In this document: piece by piece, positions 1 through 12,395 of the stretch | Position numbering within the stretch: the first letter of the stretch is position 1 | How the letters are laid out: each line of letters starts with the position of its first letter | Assembly (NCBI RefSeq): GCF_019175385.1 | Contig: NC_083344.1 | Coordinates: 2,580,965-2,644,964, forward strand | From: Lycium barbarum | Lineage: Eukaryota > Streptophyta > Magnoliopsida > Solanales > Solanaceae | Direction of reading: 5' to 3' | DNA: 64,000 bases | Notes under the pieces: generated by a model | What the model was told of the DNA's origin: nothing | Databases searched by the model: none | The model's input: only the letters and a program-made list of their open reading frames with translations | Made by a program: the position numbers and the translations under genes

Positions 1-245
1 ATGGGAATCAGGCCAAGCGTAGTTCATAAATTACAAGCGGAACTAACATTGGAATTTTGAAGTGATGTGACTGAGGCCTATGCGAGCCGCCTACGTATCC
101 CCCATGGGAATCAGGTCAAGCGTAGTTCATAAATTACAAGCAAAAGGATATTGAGGGTTTAAAAATGATGTGACCGAGGCCTATGCGGGCCGCCTACGTA
201 TCCCCCATGGGAATCAAGCCAAGCGTAGTTCATAGATTACAAACG
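1..245 (-). repeat. Tandem repeats of the element 3' UTR, left arm
   Basis: At least two and a half copies of a roughly 100-bp unit. Each contains the reverse complement of a TATGAACTACGC core, a CCCATGGG palindrome and a GGCGGCCCGCATAGGCCT block. This mirrors the longer array at 15,608-16,390. The array continues off the window, so its copy number is unknown. Confidence 0.9.
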
Positions 246-364
246 GAAATAAAATTGAAATCTTATCTTAAAGACCCAACCCGATATAGGTTTGTTACGC
301 ATCCCGCCACGGGAGAGTAATGCCATTACATGGAAGAATATTGCATACAAATAACAGAAGGCAC

Positions 365-814
365 TTAAATATAATATCTCTTGACGGCATCTGCATTGAT
401 AGCTTTCGGCCAAATTTCGCCATCCATTTCTGCTAAGACTAACACTCCTCCAGTCAATACTCGATGAACCATATAAGGTCCTTGCCAGTTAGGTGCAAAT
501 TTTCCTTTAGCTTCATCTTGACATAGGAATATGCGTTTCAATACCAATTGTCCCGTTTTGAATTGCCTCGGTCTTACCTTCTTGTTGAAAGCTTTGGCCA
601 TTCTGTTCTGATAAAGCTGCCCATGACAAACTGCATTCAATCTCTTTTCGTCAATGAGCATCAATTGTTCATATCGATTCTGTACCCACTTAGCGTCACT
701 TAACTCAGCTTCTTGGATGATTCTCAAAGATGGTATTTCTACCTCAGCAGGTAACACCGCCTCTGTCCCATAGACCAAAAGATAAGGTGTTGCCCCCGTT
801 GAAGTCCTCACAGT
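365..814 (-). pseudogene. Integrase C-terminal part, left arm (split by solo LTR)
   Basis: The reading frame gives the C-terminal end of a gypsy integrase: the stretch after the catalytic core (VRTSTGATPYLLVYGTEAVL), then basic and hydrophobic segments (WQGPYMVHRVL) ending in KRYYI and a stop. It continues the frame of 6,751-7,890 once the solo LTR and one copy of its 5-bp duplication are set aside. The right arm has lost about 229 bp here, so this is the only complete integrase C-terminus in the window. It cannot be expressed as one protein because of the insertion. Confidence 0.85.
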
Positions 815-819
815 AGTGC
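815..819. repeat. Target-site duplication AGTGC, left copy
   Basis: AGTGC directly precedes the LTR start TGTCACACCCC and recurs directly after its end at 6,746-6,750. In the uninterrupted right arm the site occurs once, within GCACTACTGTG at about 15,260. A 5-bp duplication is normal for Ty3/gypsy integration. Confidence 0.93.
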
Positions 820-3800
820 TGTCACACCCCATTTTAACCTGGGTTAGAGCGGAGTACAACATATTGGAGATTCTTTGTTGCTTTTTTTTTAAAAGAGTCG
901 CCACCTAATTGATTTTTACAGTGAATTAGGACACCTAATTATTAACTAAGATAAAGTTAAAACTAAACCTTTGTTAATGGTCTGCTTAACCAGTGTGATT
1001 CTAGGTAAGGGTTCTATATCATCCTAAAGGGAAGGGGTTAGGCATCCTTTAGAATCCGTTAAACACGGTTATCCGGCTAAACTTAGGTTAATCATTCAAT
1101 GTTGGATATAGTATTTAAATTTTAAGAAAAAATAGCTTGTGCAGATGAGACTTGTAGAATATAACAATTTATGTCATCTTATAAAAAGGACTTCAAATAA
1201 TAAGGTTGTTTAAAATGGAACTAGTAATTTGCACAAGAAGGGATTTTAGAATGCTATTTGAAATAAAAGTTTATAAATGTCGTTAAAGTTCTCAAAATAA
1301 AATACTAATAAAACCTATAGGAAAGAATATAATTTGTATAAAGGGAGACTTCGAATGCCATAAAATTTATAAATATTATTAAGCTTTAAATGGAAAGTGT
1401 TATTTAGAATGAAATTTGTAGAAAATATAATAATTCGCATAAAAAAATGTGAATGACATTTAAAAATAAACTTATAACTATTGCAAAGATTTTTAAATAA
1501 TGATGCTATTTAAAATAAAATTCGCATGAAATGTGTAAGCAAAAGAAAACGCGAATTTGCGTTAAAACAAACTAAACGATGATGTATTGATCGACTTTTG
1601 CATTTTTGGAAGTTCAAAATGTTCTTTAATTTCTGTTTGCGTGTTAATGATGTTTCGAAATTCTCAAGATAAGAATATGTGAATCCTTTAATTTGGAACA
1701 TATATATGGCCATGTCATTTATTTTGCAAATTGATCATTTTAAATAAAAAAACGTAAAGAGAAGGAAATGGTTTGTGAAATTAATTGTTAGTTCTTTCTT
1801 AAGTTAACTACCCATAGCTAAGATCAATCCGCTAATTCGTTTAAAGTTTATCTAAATCAGCAAGGATAAAATAAAACGTTGGTCACATAATACACAATCA
1901 AACGATAATGACAATAAAAAGAATGAATCAAATAGACCCAGCCATTTTGAGGCTGTTGGGCCTTGTTCACTGTTGGGCATCGGCCCAGCAGCCCTATTTC
2001 CGTTGGGCCGCTGCTGCTGCTGCTGCTGCTCTGGGTCACTGCTGGGCTTCAGCCCAGCAGCCTCCCCTTTTTTTTTTTTTTAACTGCTGTTGGGCTAACA
2101 CGGAGAGGATATTTACGTCGGGCCTTGGCCCAAACCGAATGCGGAGTAGAACGAGTCCTCCGGACTCGTATGCGAGGTTCATGCGGAAAGAATGAAAGAA
2201 GGATTAGTATACGATCAATGGGTTAAACATAAAAAATATGAATTCAAACAACTTCATAAATTATGTATATATCGCATATACTTAAGGATAACCCATGCCT
2301 ACACAGATTAGCCACCACACACATACAAATAGGCAATCCTCAAACATGGACAGAAACTCAAACAGCTGCACATCGTGTGTTTTAATCAACGTAAGGACAA
2401 CTGCCAGTTTATATCTCAGTTTCGCTACTTACATAGGCAAACAAACAGAACTCACAGCATTTTATGTCATAAATAGGAAGATAGCAGGCAGTGATAGATA
2501 GTCCAGTCCAAACATTCATAATATAATTCAACGTATAGTCTAGCAAACATGTTATTTAGGCAGGTATTTCAAAGAATTAGTCTAGGACATATATACTTAA
2601 GATGGGCATTAATAGATTTGATAATTTCAAGTCGCAAAGGGCCAACAATCTCAGCAGAACTGAGCAGAATCACAGCTATGCATATAACAACAAGAAGTTA
2701 ATGGCAAAGCGACAAATGGTCAGGATAAATTCAGAATCATCTTTTGGAATCTTTGCGTATATTAGATATAGGCAGGACCATGTTCAGGAATGATATGAAG
2801 GTAGTAAGTATGTTAGCTTACATGAGGGTCACAATAGAATGGATCTGGACTAAATCATGTTTATCAAAAAAAGATCCACAATTTGAGTTTCAGGCAAAGC
2901 AACAATCACAATATGGTGGAACAACACCTAAACTTCTTATTAGTAATATTATTAGTTCATAAGTTGCATCACTTAATGATTCATACACATTGATTTAGAA
3001 AGCACCAGTTAAACAGTTCCAGTTTTAGTTTCAGGAAAATGAACATTCACACAAAACTCAGACCAAACATTGCCACTGTAATCACATACTTACCATCTAT
3101 CCAGAGAAGTGAATTTCTAAACACTGTTACCACATCAGCAACTATCCCCATAGACAAGATTCAAACCCCTTAGAGATTTGAGAGAGACTAGAGGATATGC
3201 AAATGATATAAGGGAATTGAATTAGCATGTGAATAGGCATGGGGAATACTGGTTTCACAAAGAAGGCAAACTATAGACTAGCAATGATAGTATAAAGGCA
3301 TATAAGATTCCTGTTTAATTTAGGCAAGGACAAATACTCAAATCACAGGTATGGGTAAACCAGAAGGATACAGGAAATGTCATCACATATGGTCTTATTC
3401 AATGTATTTTGGATCTGTTTCATGCAAAGTGTCAAAGGAAGAAAATATTTCAGTTTTAGAGGGGACCTACTATCACCTGCAATTCCTCATGCAAATTCAA
3501 ACAAAACAGATTTAATTTTCACATAAGGAAAAGGGACAGGGTCAACTGTGGACTCCCAAGTTCACCCACACAGATTAACACAAGTAAGAGAGGGGAGAAA
3601 CATAATTAATTATTTCCAATTTACTTTAACACATGGAGGATCTGGAGATCAGATGAGACTGGTATCCTAATCCATTGGACTCTGGTTAATAAATGAACCA
3701 ACAGGAGACTGATCTCTTACACTTAGAGTATGCTTTGCATTGACAGAAGATATTCAACAGGAAAAGTTCGAAGCTAGGCAAAGATTAAGGCTCAAGTACT

Positions 3801-6530
3801 TATGTAACCAGTTAAACTTCAGTTTAAATCCTTAACATGATCATGCTGAACTATTTAATGATGACAGAGACAAACTAAAACATAACAGGGGTGTTGCCAA
3901 GTCCAGAACAGCCTAAAGCTTGGCACTAACCTGATCATGCATTTTGGCAGCAAAGAAGGACTTACCAGATTACAGAATGACCTATACCACTAACTAATTA
4001 TAGAGGAATTAGTCTCAAACAATATGTGTAGCAAGTATGCATACTGTTTCAGGATTAGACAGACACAATTCTTAAGATGAAATGGAAGTTCAAAGCCCAA
4101 GCATTCATGTAATCACCCCCAACATGTGATAACTCTTATACATCAGTAAAGCAGGTGTTTGGACATTTTAGACAATCAGATCCTCAAGAAAATAGATAGA
4201 CATGGCTATATTCAGACACCAAGGACATACCAGGCCAACTCTGACTCTACTCAGTGTTCTGTGGAGAAAAAAGGCATATAAGGGTAAGCCAGACGACTCT
4301 GCAGAACCCTTTTATATGACCTAGACTAGCATTAATACATTCATGAATCACATAGAGACATCAAACTGAAACAACATTCAATGTTATATTGAACCACTGA
4401 GATCTCCAAATAAGCATACATGCTTGTATCAACAAGATTTATATGAAATTAATATGGGGTATAGTCATAAACCTAACCAGCATATGATATCACATAAAGA
4501 CGTAGTCCAGTAAAACCACAGGTTAACTTAAGCAATTCAATTATTCTGTGATCAATCATCATTTGAGCAGACAAACCATGCTTAAGCTGCCATAAGCTAA
4601 ATAACCTATGGCTAACCAAAAACAAGACATGAAATGAGCCACTGCAGCACAACTAAAAAGGGCAAGCACATACACATAATTAGCAGACTACAAACTAAAA
4701 TATAAAACCAATCAAATTAGCAGACTACAAACTAAATATATACCATTTTACTAGATCGAATTCTCAGCGTGCAAACCAATGACATTCAGACTAAGCCGAA
4801 TATCTTAAACTAAATAACAACAGCAACATCCGACAAGATTTCAACTAAGCCAAAACACAATAACGACTCATTTAATCACAATAACTAAGCTAACATCAAA
4901 CCCAACCATATCAGCACACAAACATATCAAACTGAAATACGAGGAAGCAAATGGGATTTAACTGACCTTTTGCAGGTGCAGCGAAATGGGATTTTGAATC
5001 TTCGATCTACGCTCGAATTCGCAAGATACTAGGATCCCTTTTGAGTGCGATTTTCGTCTATAATGAAGTCGAACCTTTGTTTCTAAGGCTACGGCTCACT
5101 CAAACAGAAATGAAAACGGAACAAAGCAATTAAGATCCAAAAAAAAAGATGGATTCGATAGAAGTTCTATGGCTGAAAACTTCTTAGTTTTGGGGTTTCG
5201 ATGTTTGAAAACTTCTTCTATCTAATTTTGGCTATCAAACAAAAGAAAAAAAAGCCCCCCCCCCCCCCTTCAACTCTGATTCCTCTTCCTCTTTATAGGT
5301 TTTTATTTTCGTCGTTTTGTACTGAAAAAAAGGGGAAGGAGGAGCGGGAGAGAGATAAAAGTGGGGGACAAGGGTGAGTGGGGAGCGGAGAAGAAGGAGG
5401 GAACAATGGAGAGTGGGAGCGGCGGCGAGAGGGAGAGACGAAGAAGGAGAAGGGGAAGGGGGGTGCGGCGGTGAAAGATGAAAAATGAAGGGGAAACCCT
5501 AAAAGGGTTTCCCTTATTTGGCTGAAGAGTGAATTGGACCCGGTCCATTTGTGGACCGGGTCAAATTTTAGACTGCGTATTAAAAGAACGGACTATTAAA
5601 TTAAACATGGACTGATCTAAAAATTGAGATAAAAAGTATGGTCTAGTCCAAAAAAAATATTAGGAATTAATCGGACTTTGATTTGGGGTCCGGTAAGTCA
5701 ATGTACGGACCGAGTGCAAGAAATAGTTTGGCTTCTAAATTTAAATAAGAGACACATTTTGATTAACGATGTACTAAGGGTGCCAGAATATCACCTGGTA
5801 CGAAAAAAAATGTGTAATTGTAAAAGAAGATCCGGGTAAAAATTATATGATGTCGCAAATGACCGTGCTATAACATTTAATGACAAACGCTATCATTTAA
5901 ATGTGCGAAATAAATGCGATGTGTGTGCGGAAGTTGGTAGAAACGTCGAGAAATGCAAGTTTCAATAATACTAAATAATAGTAGCAAATAAATAGCGGTA
6001 GTAATACTGCTAATAATGATAACAATAATGATAATGGTAATAATGATAATGCTGATGATAATGGTGATAAAAAATAATAATAGATATAATAATAATAGTA
6101 CATAACAAATATTGATAATTAATAACAAATAACAATAAGAATAATGATAATAATTAATAATAATAATAAATATGGTAGTAATTAATAATAAAAAAAATGA
6201 CAATTATTGATAATAACAAAAAAATGATAATAAATTAATAATAATAACAGTAATAGTGGTAATAATAAAATAATAATGATAATAATAATAAGAAATAATA
6301 ATGATGATAATAATAATAATAAATAACAATTATTGATAAAACAATGATAACAATTAATAATAAAAAAATAACTATGATAATGATGATTAATAATTAATAA
6401 CAAAAATAACGCTGATAATAATGATTAGTAATTAATAATAATAATAACAATAATAATAATAATAATAATAATAATGGAAATAACAAGAATAATAATAATT
6501 AATGATAATTAGTAATAAATGATAATTTAA

Positions 6531-6603
<73 letters not shown>

Positions 6604-6745
6604 TGCAGTAGAATAAAAACGTGGGTGTTAATAAAAGACTAATAATTATAGTAAAAATTTAAATGCATATTTTTTAATTTCTCAAAATACCAGAAGTATA
6701 AATAGGTATTTCGGAGGAGAGGCGGGACAAAATTGGGTGTCAACA
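820..6745 (-). mobile_element. Solo LTR (5,926 bp) of the same Tat/Ogre-like family, nested in integrase
   Basis: The segment starts TGTCACACCCCATTTTAACC and ends AAAATTGGGTGTCAACA, with TG...CA ends and a 5-bp AGTGC duplication. It encodes no retrotransposon protein, so it is a solo LTR and not a full element. Its right end is the reverse complement of the LTR start next to the right-arm element (16,507-16,563), which assigns it to the same family and sets its orientation as minus. Inside are a GCT-rich stretch near 2,009-2,030, a homopolymer C run (5,255-5,268), a purine-rich tract (5,320-5,480) and a long AAT-rich stretch (about 6,000-6,601). A TATAAAG-like box lies on the minus strand near 5,291. 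Small open frames inside it look like chance. Confidence 0.9.
6000..6601. repeat. AAT/ATA microsatellite-rich tract inside solo LTR
   Basis: Degenerate TAA/TGA/AAT triplets become a nearly pure ATA run of more than 20 units at 6,530-6,601. The leucine/isoleucine/tyrosine-rich open frames on the minus strand here are products of the simple repeat and not genes. The matching region of the second solo LTR (about 45,995-46,025) is much shorter, so this tract explains part of the length difference. Confidence 0.9.
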
Positions 6746-6750
6746 AGTGC
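6746..6750. repeat. Target-site duplication AGTGC, right copy
   Basis: This matches 815-819 and closes the solo LTR insertion. The integrase frame resumes directly after it. Confidence 0.93.
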
Positions 6751-7890
6751 GATACCCGAGAAGAGCTAACGGCAGTTTTTCGTGCCAATGCCTGTAATTA
6801 TCGATCATCTTCCTCAGTATTCTCTTGATGTTTTTGTTGGCTGCTTCAACTGCTCCATTCATCTGAGGGCGATAAGGAGTGGAATTGCGATGAGTAATCT
6901 TAAATGTCTCGCAAATCTCCCGCATTAGATCACTGTTAAGATTAGCTCCATTATCTGTTATAATTGATTCTGGGACTCCGAATCGGCAAATAATGTTGCT
7001 CCGAACAAAATCTGCTACCACTTTCTTTGTTACCGACTTGTGCGAAGATGCTTCCACCCACTTTGTGAAATAATCAATGGCTACCAAAATGAACCTGTGT
7101 CCATTCGATGCGGCTGACTCGATAGGACCAATGACATCCATACCCCAAGCTGCGAAAGGCCACGGAGAACTCATAACATTCAATTCATTTGGCGGAACTC
7201 GAATCAAATCACCATGAACCTGACATCGGTGACATTTCTGCACAAAACGGATACAATCTGATTCCATAGTCATCCAGAAATAGCCTGCGCGGAGGATTTT
7301 CTTGGCTAGGGTAAAGCCATTCATATGAGGCCCACATGTACCGCCATGCATTTCTTCAATCAACCGGGCCGCTTCTTTAGCATCAACACATCTTAATAGC
7401 CCTAAATCCGGAGTCCTCCTATACAGGATTTCTCCACTTAGGAAGAAATGGTTTGCTAATCTCCGAAGTGTTTTCTTCTGAACACTGGTTATGCCTTCCG
7501 GATAGTCTCCTGTCTTACGATATTTCTTAATGTCGTAGTACCAAGGTTCTCCATCAGACTCCTCATCCACATAGAAACAATAAGCATGTTGATCGTGCAC
7601 ATTTACCTTGATAGGATCTATGCGATTCTTGTCCGGGTGCTGAATCATAGAAGACAAAGTGGCCAAAGCATCAGCGAATTCGTTCTGTGTCCTTGGAACG
7701 TGTTTGAAATCTACCTTGATGAATCTCTTACATAAATCTTTAACGCAATGCAAGTATGGAAGTATCTTCACATTCTTAGTGGTCCATTCACCTCGCACTT
7801 GATGAACCAGTAAGTCTGAATCGCCTATAACCAAAAGCTCTTGTATATTCATATCGACGGCCATTCTGAGGCCAAGAATACAAGCCTCAT
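6751..7890 (-). pseudogene. Integrase zinc-binding and catalytic core, left arm
   Basis: The frame holds the end of an RNase H-like region, then an HHCC zinc-binding segment ending CHRCQVHGD. The D-D-E integrase core follows: a D in GMDVIGP, a D in TDNGANLN and an E in MNGAVEAANK. The protein is the same as the right-arm copy as far as the insertion point. It is cut from its C-terminus (365-814) by the solo LTR. It is also out of frame with the upstream RT-RNase H at about 7,890, where roughly 10 bp of a conserved motif are missing, so this copy could not make active polyprotein. Confidence 0.88.
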
Positions 7891-9624
7891 ATTGTTGGTG
7901 CACAGAAACTTGAGCTTTGCTGAAATGGGGTAATGCTGGCCTGACTCTGAAATCAAAACTGCTCCAACGCCGACCCCTTTAGAATTTGCCGCCCCATCGA
8001 AAAACAGTCTCCACCCTGGGTACTCTTCTGCGATATCTTCTCCGATAAACAACACTTCTTCATCCGGGAAATAGGTTTTAAGGGGTACGTATTCCTCGCC
8101 CACAGGATTTTCTGCAAGATGATCAGCTATCGCCTGCCGTTTGACAGCCTTTTGAGTAACATACACAATATCAAACTCGCTCAACAACATTTGCCACTTA
8201 GCTAGCTTCCCCGTAGGCATAGGCTTCTGGAAGATGTACTTGAGCGGGTCCATCCTTGAGATGAGGTAAGTAGTATATGCAGACAAATAATGTCTCAACT
8301 TCTGTGCAACCCAAGTCAAAGCACAACAGGTGCGTTCCAATAACGTATATCGTGCCTCGTAAGGCGTGAACTTTTTGCTCAAGTAATATATTGCTCGCTC
8401 TTTCCTTCCTGTTTCGTCATGTTGTCCTAATACACATCCAAACACGTTCTCCGATACGGACAAATACAATAGCAAAGGTCTTCCAGCTTCTGGAGGCACC
8501 AAAACAGGCGGGCTAGACAAATATTCTTTGATTTTGTCAAAGGCTCTTTGACAATCTTCAGTCCATTTGGTAGGAGCATCCTTTCTCAATAACTTGATTA
8601 TTGGTTCGCATATCACCGTCGATTGCGTTATAAACCGACTGATGTAGTTGAGACGACCGAGGAAGCTCATCACGTCTTTCCGACTCTTTGGGGTAGGCAA
8701 TTCCCGAATGACCTTTATCTTCGAGGGGTCCAACTCTATGCCTCTCCTGCTCACAATGAAACCCAACAACTTCCCTGCAGGAACACCGAATGCACACTTT
8801 GCGGGGTTCAACTTCAGATTGTATCGTCTCAACCTGTCGAAGAACTTTCTCATATCCGTCAGATGATCTGAGCTCTTTCGTGATTTGATGATGATATCAT
8901 CCACATAGACTTCAATCTCTTTATGGATCATATCATGGAAAATGGTGGTCATAGCTCTCATGTAGGTAGCCCCTGCGTTTTTGAGCCCGAAAGGCATCAC
9001 CCGATAATAGTACACTCCCCAAGGTGTGATGAATGCTGTCTTCTCAGCATCCTCCTCGTCCATTAAGATTTGGTGATATCGCGCGTAGCAGTCAACGAAA
9101 GACTGCAACTCATGCTTCGCACAATTATCAATGAGCATATGGATATTCGGGAGAGGAAAGTCATCTTTTGGACTGGCTTTGTTGAGATCCCGATAATCCA
9201 CGCATACCCTAACTTTGCCATCATTCTTTGGCACGGGAACGATATTGGCTAGCCAAGTAGGGTACATCGTAGTTCGAATGACCTTTGCATCAAACTGTTT
9301 GGAGATCTCTTCCTTGATTTTTAAACTTAAGTCTGATTTAATGTTTCTCTTCTTTTGCTTTACCGGAGGACAGGATGGATCAAGAGACAACTTATGCGAA
9401 ACAATGTCAGTGCTTAATCCGGGCATATCATCATAAGACCAAGCAAACACATCTATATATTCTTTCAAAAGTTTGATCAATTCTTCTCTCTGCGACAGGG
9501 TCAAGTGGACACTGATTCTTACTTCCATCATGATTTTTGAATTACCCAAATTTATAATTTCTGTTTCATCCAAATTTGGTTTTGGCTTATTTTCAAAATC
9601 CTTAGTTAATCCCTCAGGTTGCAT
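7891..9624 (-). pseudogene. Reverse transcriptase - RNase H region, left arm
   Basis: One continuous frame runs from a start rich in acidic residues through EYIDVFAWSYDDMPGL, typical of Tat-clade elements, and the RT active site YVDDIIIKS, to an RNase H beginning WRLFFDGAAN. It is better preserved than the right-arm copy, which has a frameshift and a 20-bp deletion here. One substitution in a conserved place is visible: CYARYHQI, where the right arm has CYAGYHQI. The frame ends early at LCTNNM, at the short deletion shared by both arms. Confidence 0.88.
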
Positions 9625-9879
9625 ATCTCCTTCAGAATCTTGCTCGGCATTTCCTACGGCTTGCTTGTTTCATTATGTGTCACTTTCACAGTATCGGCAG
9701 ATTTATTAATTTGATTGCTGAAAAATAAATTAAACAAAGACGAGAATATAAATAAAAGCATGGCTTGAAAATTGCATTTGAGCTTCAAAAGTTTGGAGGC
9801 AAAATAACAAAAGCATAGGCACGATTCAGGCCTCAATTTCGAATCGTGTCTGTTTCATTAAATACTGAATACAATTCGT
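9625..9879 (-). other. Linker between G-patch and RT frames, possible Ogre-type intron (left arm)
   Basis: Stops occur in all frames between the G-patch region and RT. Near the RT side, on the minus strand, a pyrimidine-rich run ends in TTTTTCAG, a good splice acceptor. Ogre elements are known for an intron between gag-pro and RT, so this may be it. The donor is not certain; a GTAGAC just after the G-patch stop is a candidate. The right arm has the same layout at 12,121-12,395. Confidence 0.45.
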
Positions 9880-10896
9880 CTACCAAGACTCCCGGAGAAA
9901 CGGGGGCGGGGTACAAGTCCAATTGTTCAAACGGCATCCCGGCTCTGCATCCCAGATATTCGGGTCTTCAGAACACCCATTCGAAACCATATTGCATTCA
10001 GCTTCTTCTTCGGCGATGAATAAGTTCTTAAAACTTTCCAGGAGGTTGTCTTCAAGTATTTCCTCTGATGCTTGGGCAGCGGAAGCCTTAAGAAATGACT
10101 GATTCAGGCAACGAACAGGCTTTGGCAAGGGAACGTCACTTCTTCTTTTGAGACTAGCCGAAGCAATCTCTTCGGGGGTGGGCTCATATCCGAGATCGAA
10201 AGTATACTTGTGCCCGGGCAGTTGAATTGGTTCCACAATTCCATCCGAGTTCAGACCAAGGCCTTGACCGGGTCGGAAGCCGTTCTTCAGCATCTCCCAC
10301 GCTACCATCATAAGTACCTGTGGCATTCCATTTTCCTCGCTTGAGCAGCGCACACATTCTCCTTGATATGGAAAACAGATCCGTCTAGCCTTTCCACACT
10401 TCCAATAGGAGGAACTGAACATTCCGGGTAGAGAGAATTGTTGCCTTCTCCATGGATCACTATTTCTTGATGATTCCACACAAACTTTAAGCTCTGATGC
10501 AAAGTGGAAGGAACCGCGCCAGCCATGTGGATCCATGGTCTCCCGATCAGCAAGTTGTAACTGGTAGATATGTCCATCACTTGGAACTTCACTATGAACT
10601 CCACAGGCCTAATCTCCAGAAACAAATTGATCTCTCCAACAACATCTCTTTGGGCTCCGTCAAACCCTTTGACACTGACTTGACTGCCGCGGAGTTTCCC
10701 GACATCGATCCCTAAGGCTCGTAGAGTGGCAACAGGACATATATTCACAGCTGAGCCTCCATCAATCAGTACTTTGGAGATGAACTTATCCCTGCATCTG
10801 ATGGTGATGTTCAATGCTTTGTTATGCCCCAAACCTTCAGGTGGCAACTCGTCGTTATGAAAAGAGACCCGGTGGGCCTCAAGGATTTCCCCTACC
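9880..10896 (-). pseudogene. Aspartic protease and G-patch region, left arm
   Basis: The upstream part (about 10,315-10,896) encodes a retroviral-type aspartic protease with active site VLIDGGSAVNIC and a flap-like region ending LLIGRPWIHMAG. The downstream part (9,880 to about 10,320) is in another frame. It encodes a glycine-patch motif (MLKNGFRPGQGLGLNSDG) followed by an acidic tail. The frame change near 10,310-10,330 is also in the right arm, so it predates the duplication. The arm stops inside the region just before the protease, where the palindrome centre begins. Confidence 0.85.
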
Positions 10897-11104
10897 ACTT
10901 CGACTTCAGCTTCTGTAACAGTCTTCTTCGGGCCGTTCTCCTTGGCAGAGAATATTCTGTTGTAGAACAATTGAAGAAAACGCCAGCCCAGATTTCCTTA
11001 TTTGCATTATTGATGAGTTATGAAGCTCATAGGAGTGCTCTAGTGAAAATACTGAACGAAGCCTATGTTCCGGCCGAGACTTCCAGTGAGAAACTGTCAG
11101 CTAT
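10897..11104. other. Palindrome centre (208-bp non-repeated spacer)
   Basis: Sequence identity between the arms stops at 10,896 and 11,105. From about 10,950 rightward the plus strand encodes EYSVVEQLKKTPAQISL, a Tat/Ogre-type stretch upstream of the protease, so most of the spacer belongs to the right-hand copy. The left part (10,897 to about 10,950) reads TVTEAEVE into the left arm's protease frame on the minus strand. The two elements were therefore broken at slightly different points. Confidence 0.75.
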
Positions 11105-12120
11105 GGTAGGAGAAATCCTTGAGGCCCACCGGGTCTCTTTTCATAACGACGAGTTGCCACCTGAAGGTTTGGGGCATAACAAAGCATTGAACATCACCAT
11201 CAGATGCAGGGATAAGTTCATCTCCAAAGTACTGATTGATGGAGGCTCAGCTGTGAATATATGTCCTGTTGCCACTCTACGAGCCTTAGGGATCGATGTC
11301 GGGAAACTCCGCGGCAGTCAAGTCAGTGTCAAAGGTTTTGACGGAGCCCAAAGAGATGCTGTTGGAGAGATCAATTTGTTTATGGAGATTGGGCCTGTGG
11401 AGTTCATAGTGAAGTTCCAAGTGATGGACATATCTACCAGTTACAACTTGCTGATCGGGAGACCATGGATCCACATGGCTGGCGCGGTTCCTTCCACTTT
11501 GCATCAGAGCCTAAAGTTTGTGTGGAATCATCAAGAAATAGTGATCCATGGAGAAGGCAACAATTCTCTCTACCCGGAATGTTCAGTTCCTCCTATTGGA
11601 AGTGTGGAAAGGCTAGACGGATCTGTTTTCCATATCAAGGAGAATGTGTGCGCTGCTCAAGCGAGGAAAATGGAATGCCACAGGTACTTATGATGGTAGC
11701 GTGGGAGATGCTGAAGAACGGCTTCGACCCGGTCAAGGCCTTGGTCTGAACTCGGATGGAATTGTGGAACCAATTCAACTGCCCGGGCACAAGTATACTT
11801 TCGATCTCGGATATGAGCCCACCCCCGAAGAGATTGCTTCGGCTAGTCTCAAAAGAAGAAGTGGCGTTCCCTTGCCAAAGCCTGTTCCTTGCCTGAATCA
11901 GTCATTTCTTAAGGCTTCCGCTGCCCAAGCATCAGAGGAAATACTTGAAGACAACCTCCTGGAAAGTTTTAAGAACTTATTCATCGCCGAAGAAGAAGCT
12001 GAATGCAACATGGTTTCGAATGGGTGTTCTGAAGACCCGAATATCTGGGATGCAGAGCCGGGATGCCGTTTGAACAATTGGACTTGTACCCCGCCCCCGT
12101 TTCTCCGGGAGTCTTGGTAG
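11105..12120 (+). pseudogene. Aspartic protease and G-patch region, right arm
   Basis: The protease has LIDGGSAVNIC near 11,233 and continues in one frame to about 11,692. It is preceded in the same frame by a Tat-type linker starting near 10,950 (EYSVVEQL, then ALVKILNEAYVP). The G-patch region follows in another frame, and a one-base loss near 11,726 relative to the left arm shifts it again. The last part (about 11,730-12,120) ends in an acidic tail and RESW. It cannot be translated as one protein. Confidence 0.85.
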
Positions 12121-12395
12121 ACGAATTGTATTCAGTATTTAATGAAACAGACACGATTCGAAATTGAGGCCTGAATCGTGCCTATGCTTTTGTTATTTTG
12201 CCTCCAAACTTTTGAAGCTCAAATGCAATTTTCAAGCCATGCTTTTATTTATATTCTCGTCTTTGTTTAATTAATTTTTCTTTTATTTTTCAGCAATCAA
12301 ATTAATAAATCTGCCGATACTGTGAAAGTGACACATAATGAAACAAGCAAGCCGTAGGAAATGCCGAGCAAGATTCTGAAGAATATGAAGGAGAT
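12121..12395 (+). other. Linker between G-patch and RT frames, possible Ogre-type intron (right arm)
   Basis: This is the counterpart of 9,625-9,879. A T-rich run ending in TTTATTTTTCAG near 12,294 resembles a splice acceptor, about 100 bp before the RT frame. Stops occur in all frames. No other gene is visible here. Confidence 0.45.

Larger units (their letters stand above)
1..10896 (-). mobile_element. Left arm of palindrome: 5'-truncated Tat/Ogre-type Ty3/gypsy element
   Basis: Reading leftward this arm holds protease, G-patch, RT, RNase H and integrase regions and then a tandem-repeat 3' UTR that leaves the window at base 1. It is the reverse complement, with very few differences, of 11,105-16,506. 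The order PR-RT-RH-IN is that of Ty3/gypsy elements. The G-patch between protease and RT, the long LTR and the 3' tandem repeats point to the Tat/Ogre lineage. The gag half and the 5' LTR are absent. A solo LTR (820-6,745) interrupts integrase. Without that insertion the arm is about 5 kb inside the window. Confidence 0.88.

Noticed and set aside
5303..5548. Ser/Pro/Leu-rich open frame, and a similar one at 45,309-45,584
   Set aside because: They arise from a purine-rich or GTGG-rich tract in the LTR, and the two LTRs do not conserve the protein.
5877..6403. Overlapping long open frames rich in Leu, Ile and Tyr
   Set aside because: These are translations of an AAT/ATA microsatellite inside a solo LTR.
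8558..9436. Open frames opposite or overlapping the RT region in both arms
   Set aside because: They are shadows of the RT frame; their pairing between arms follows from the palindrome.
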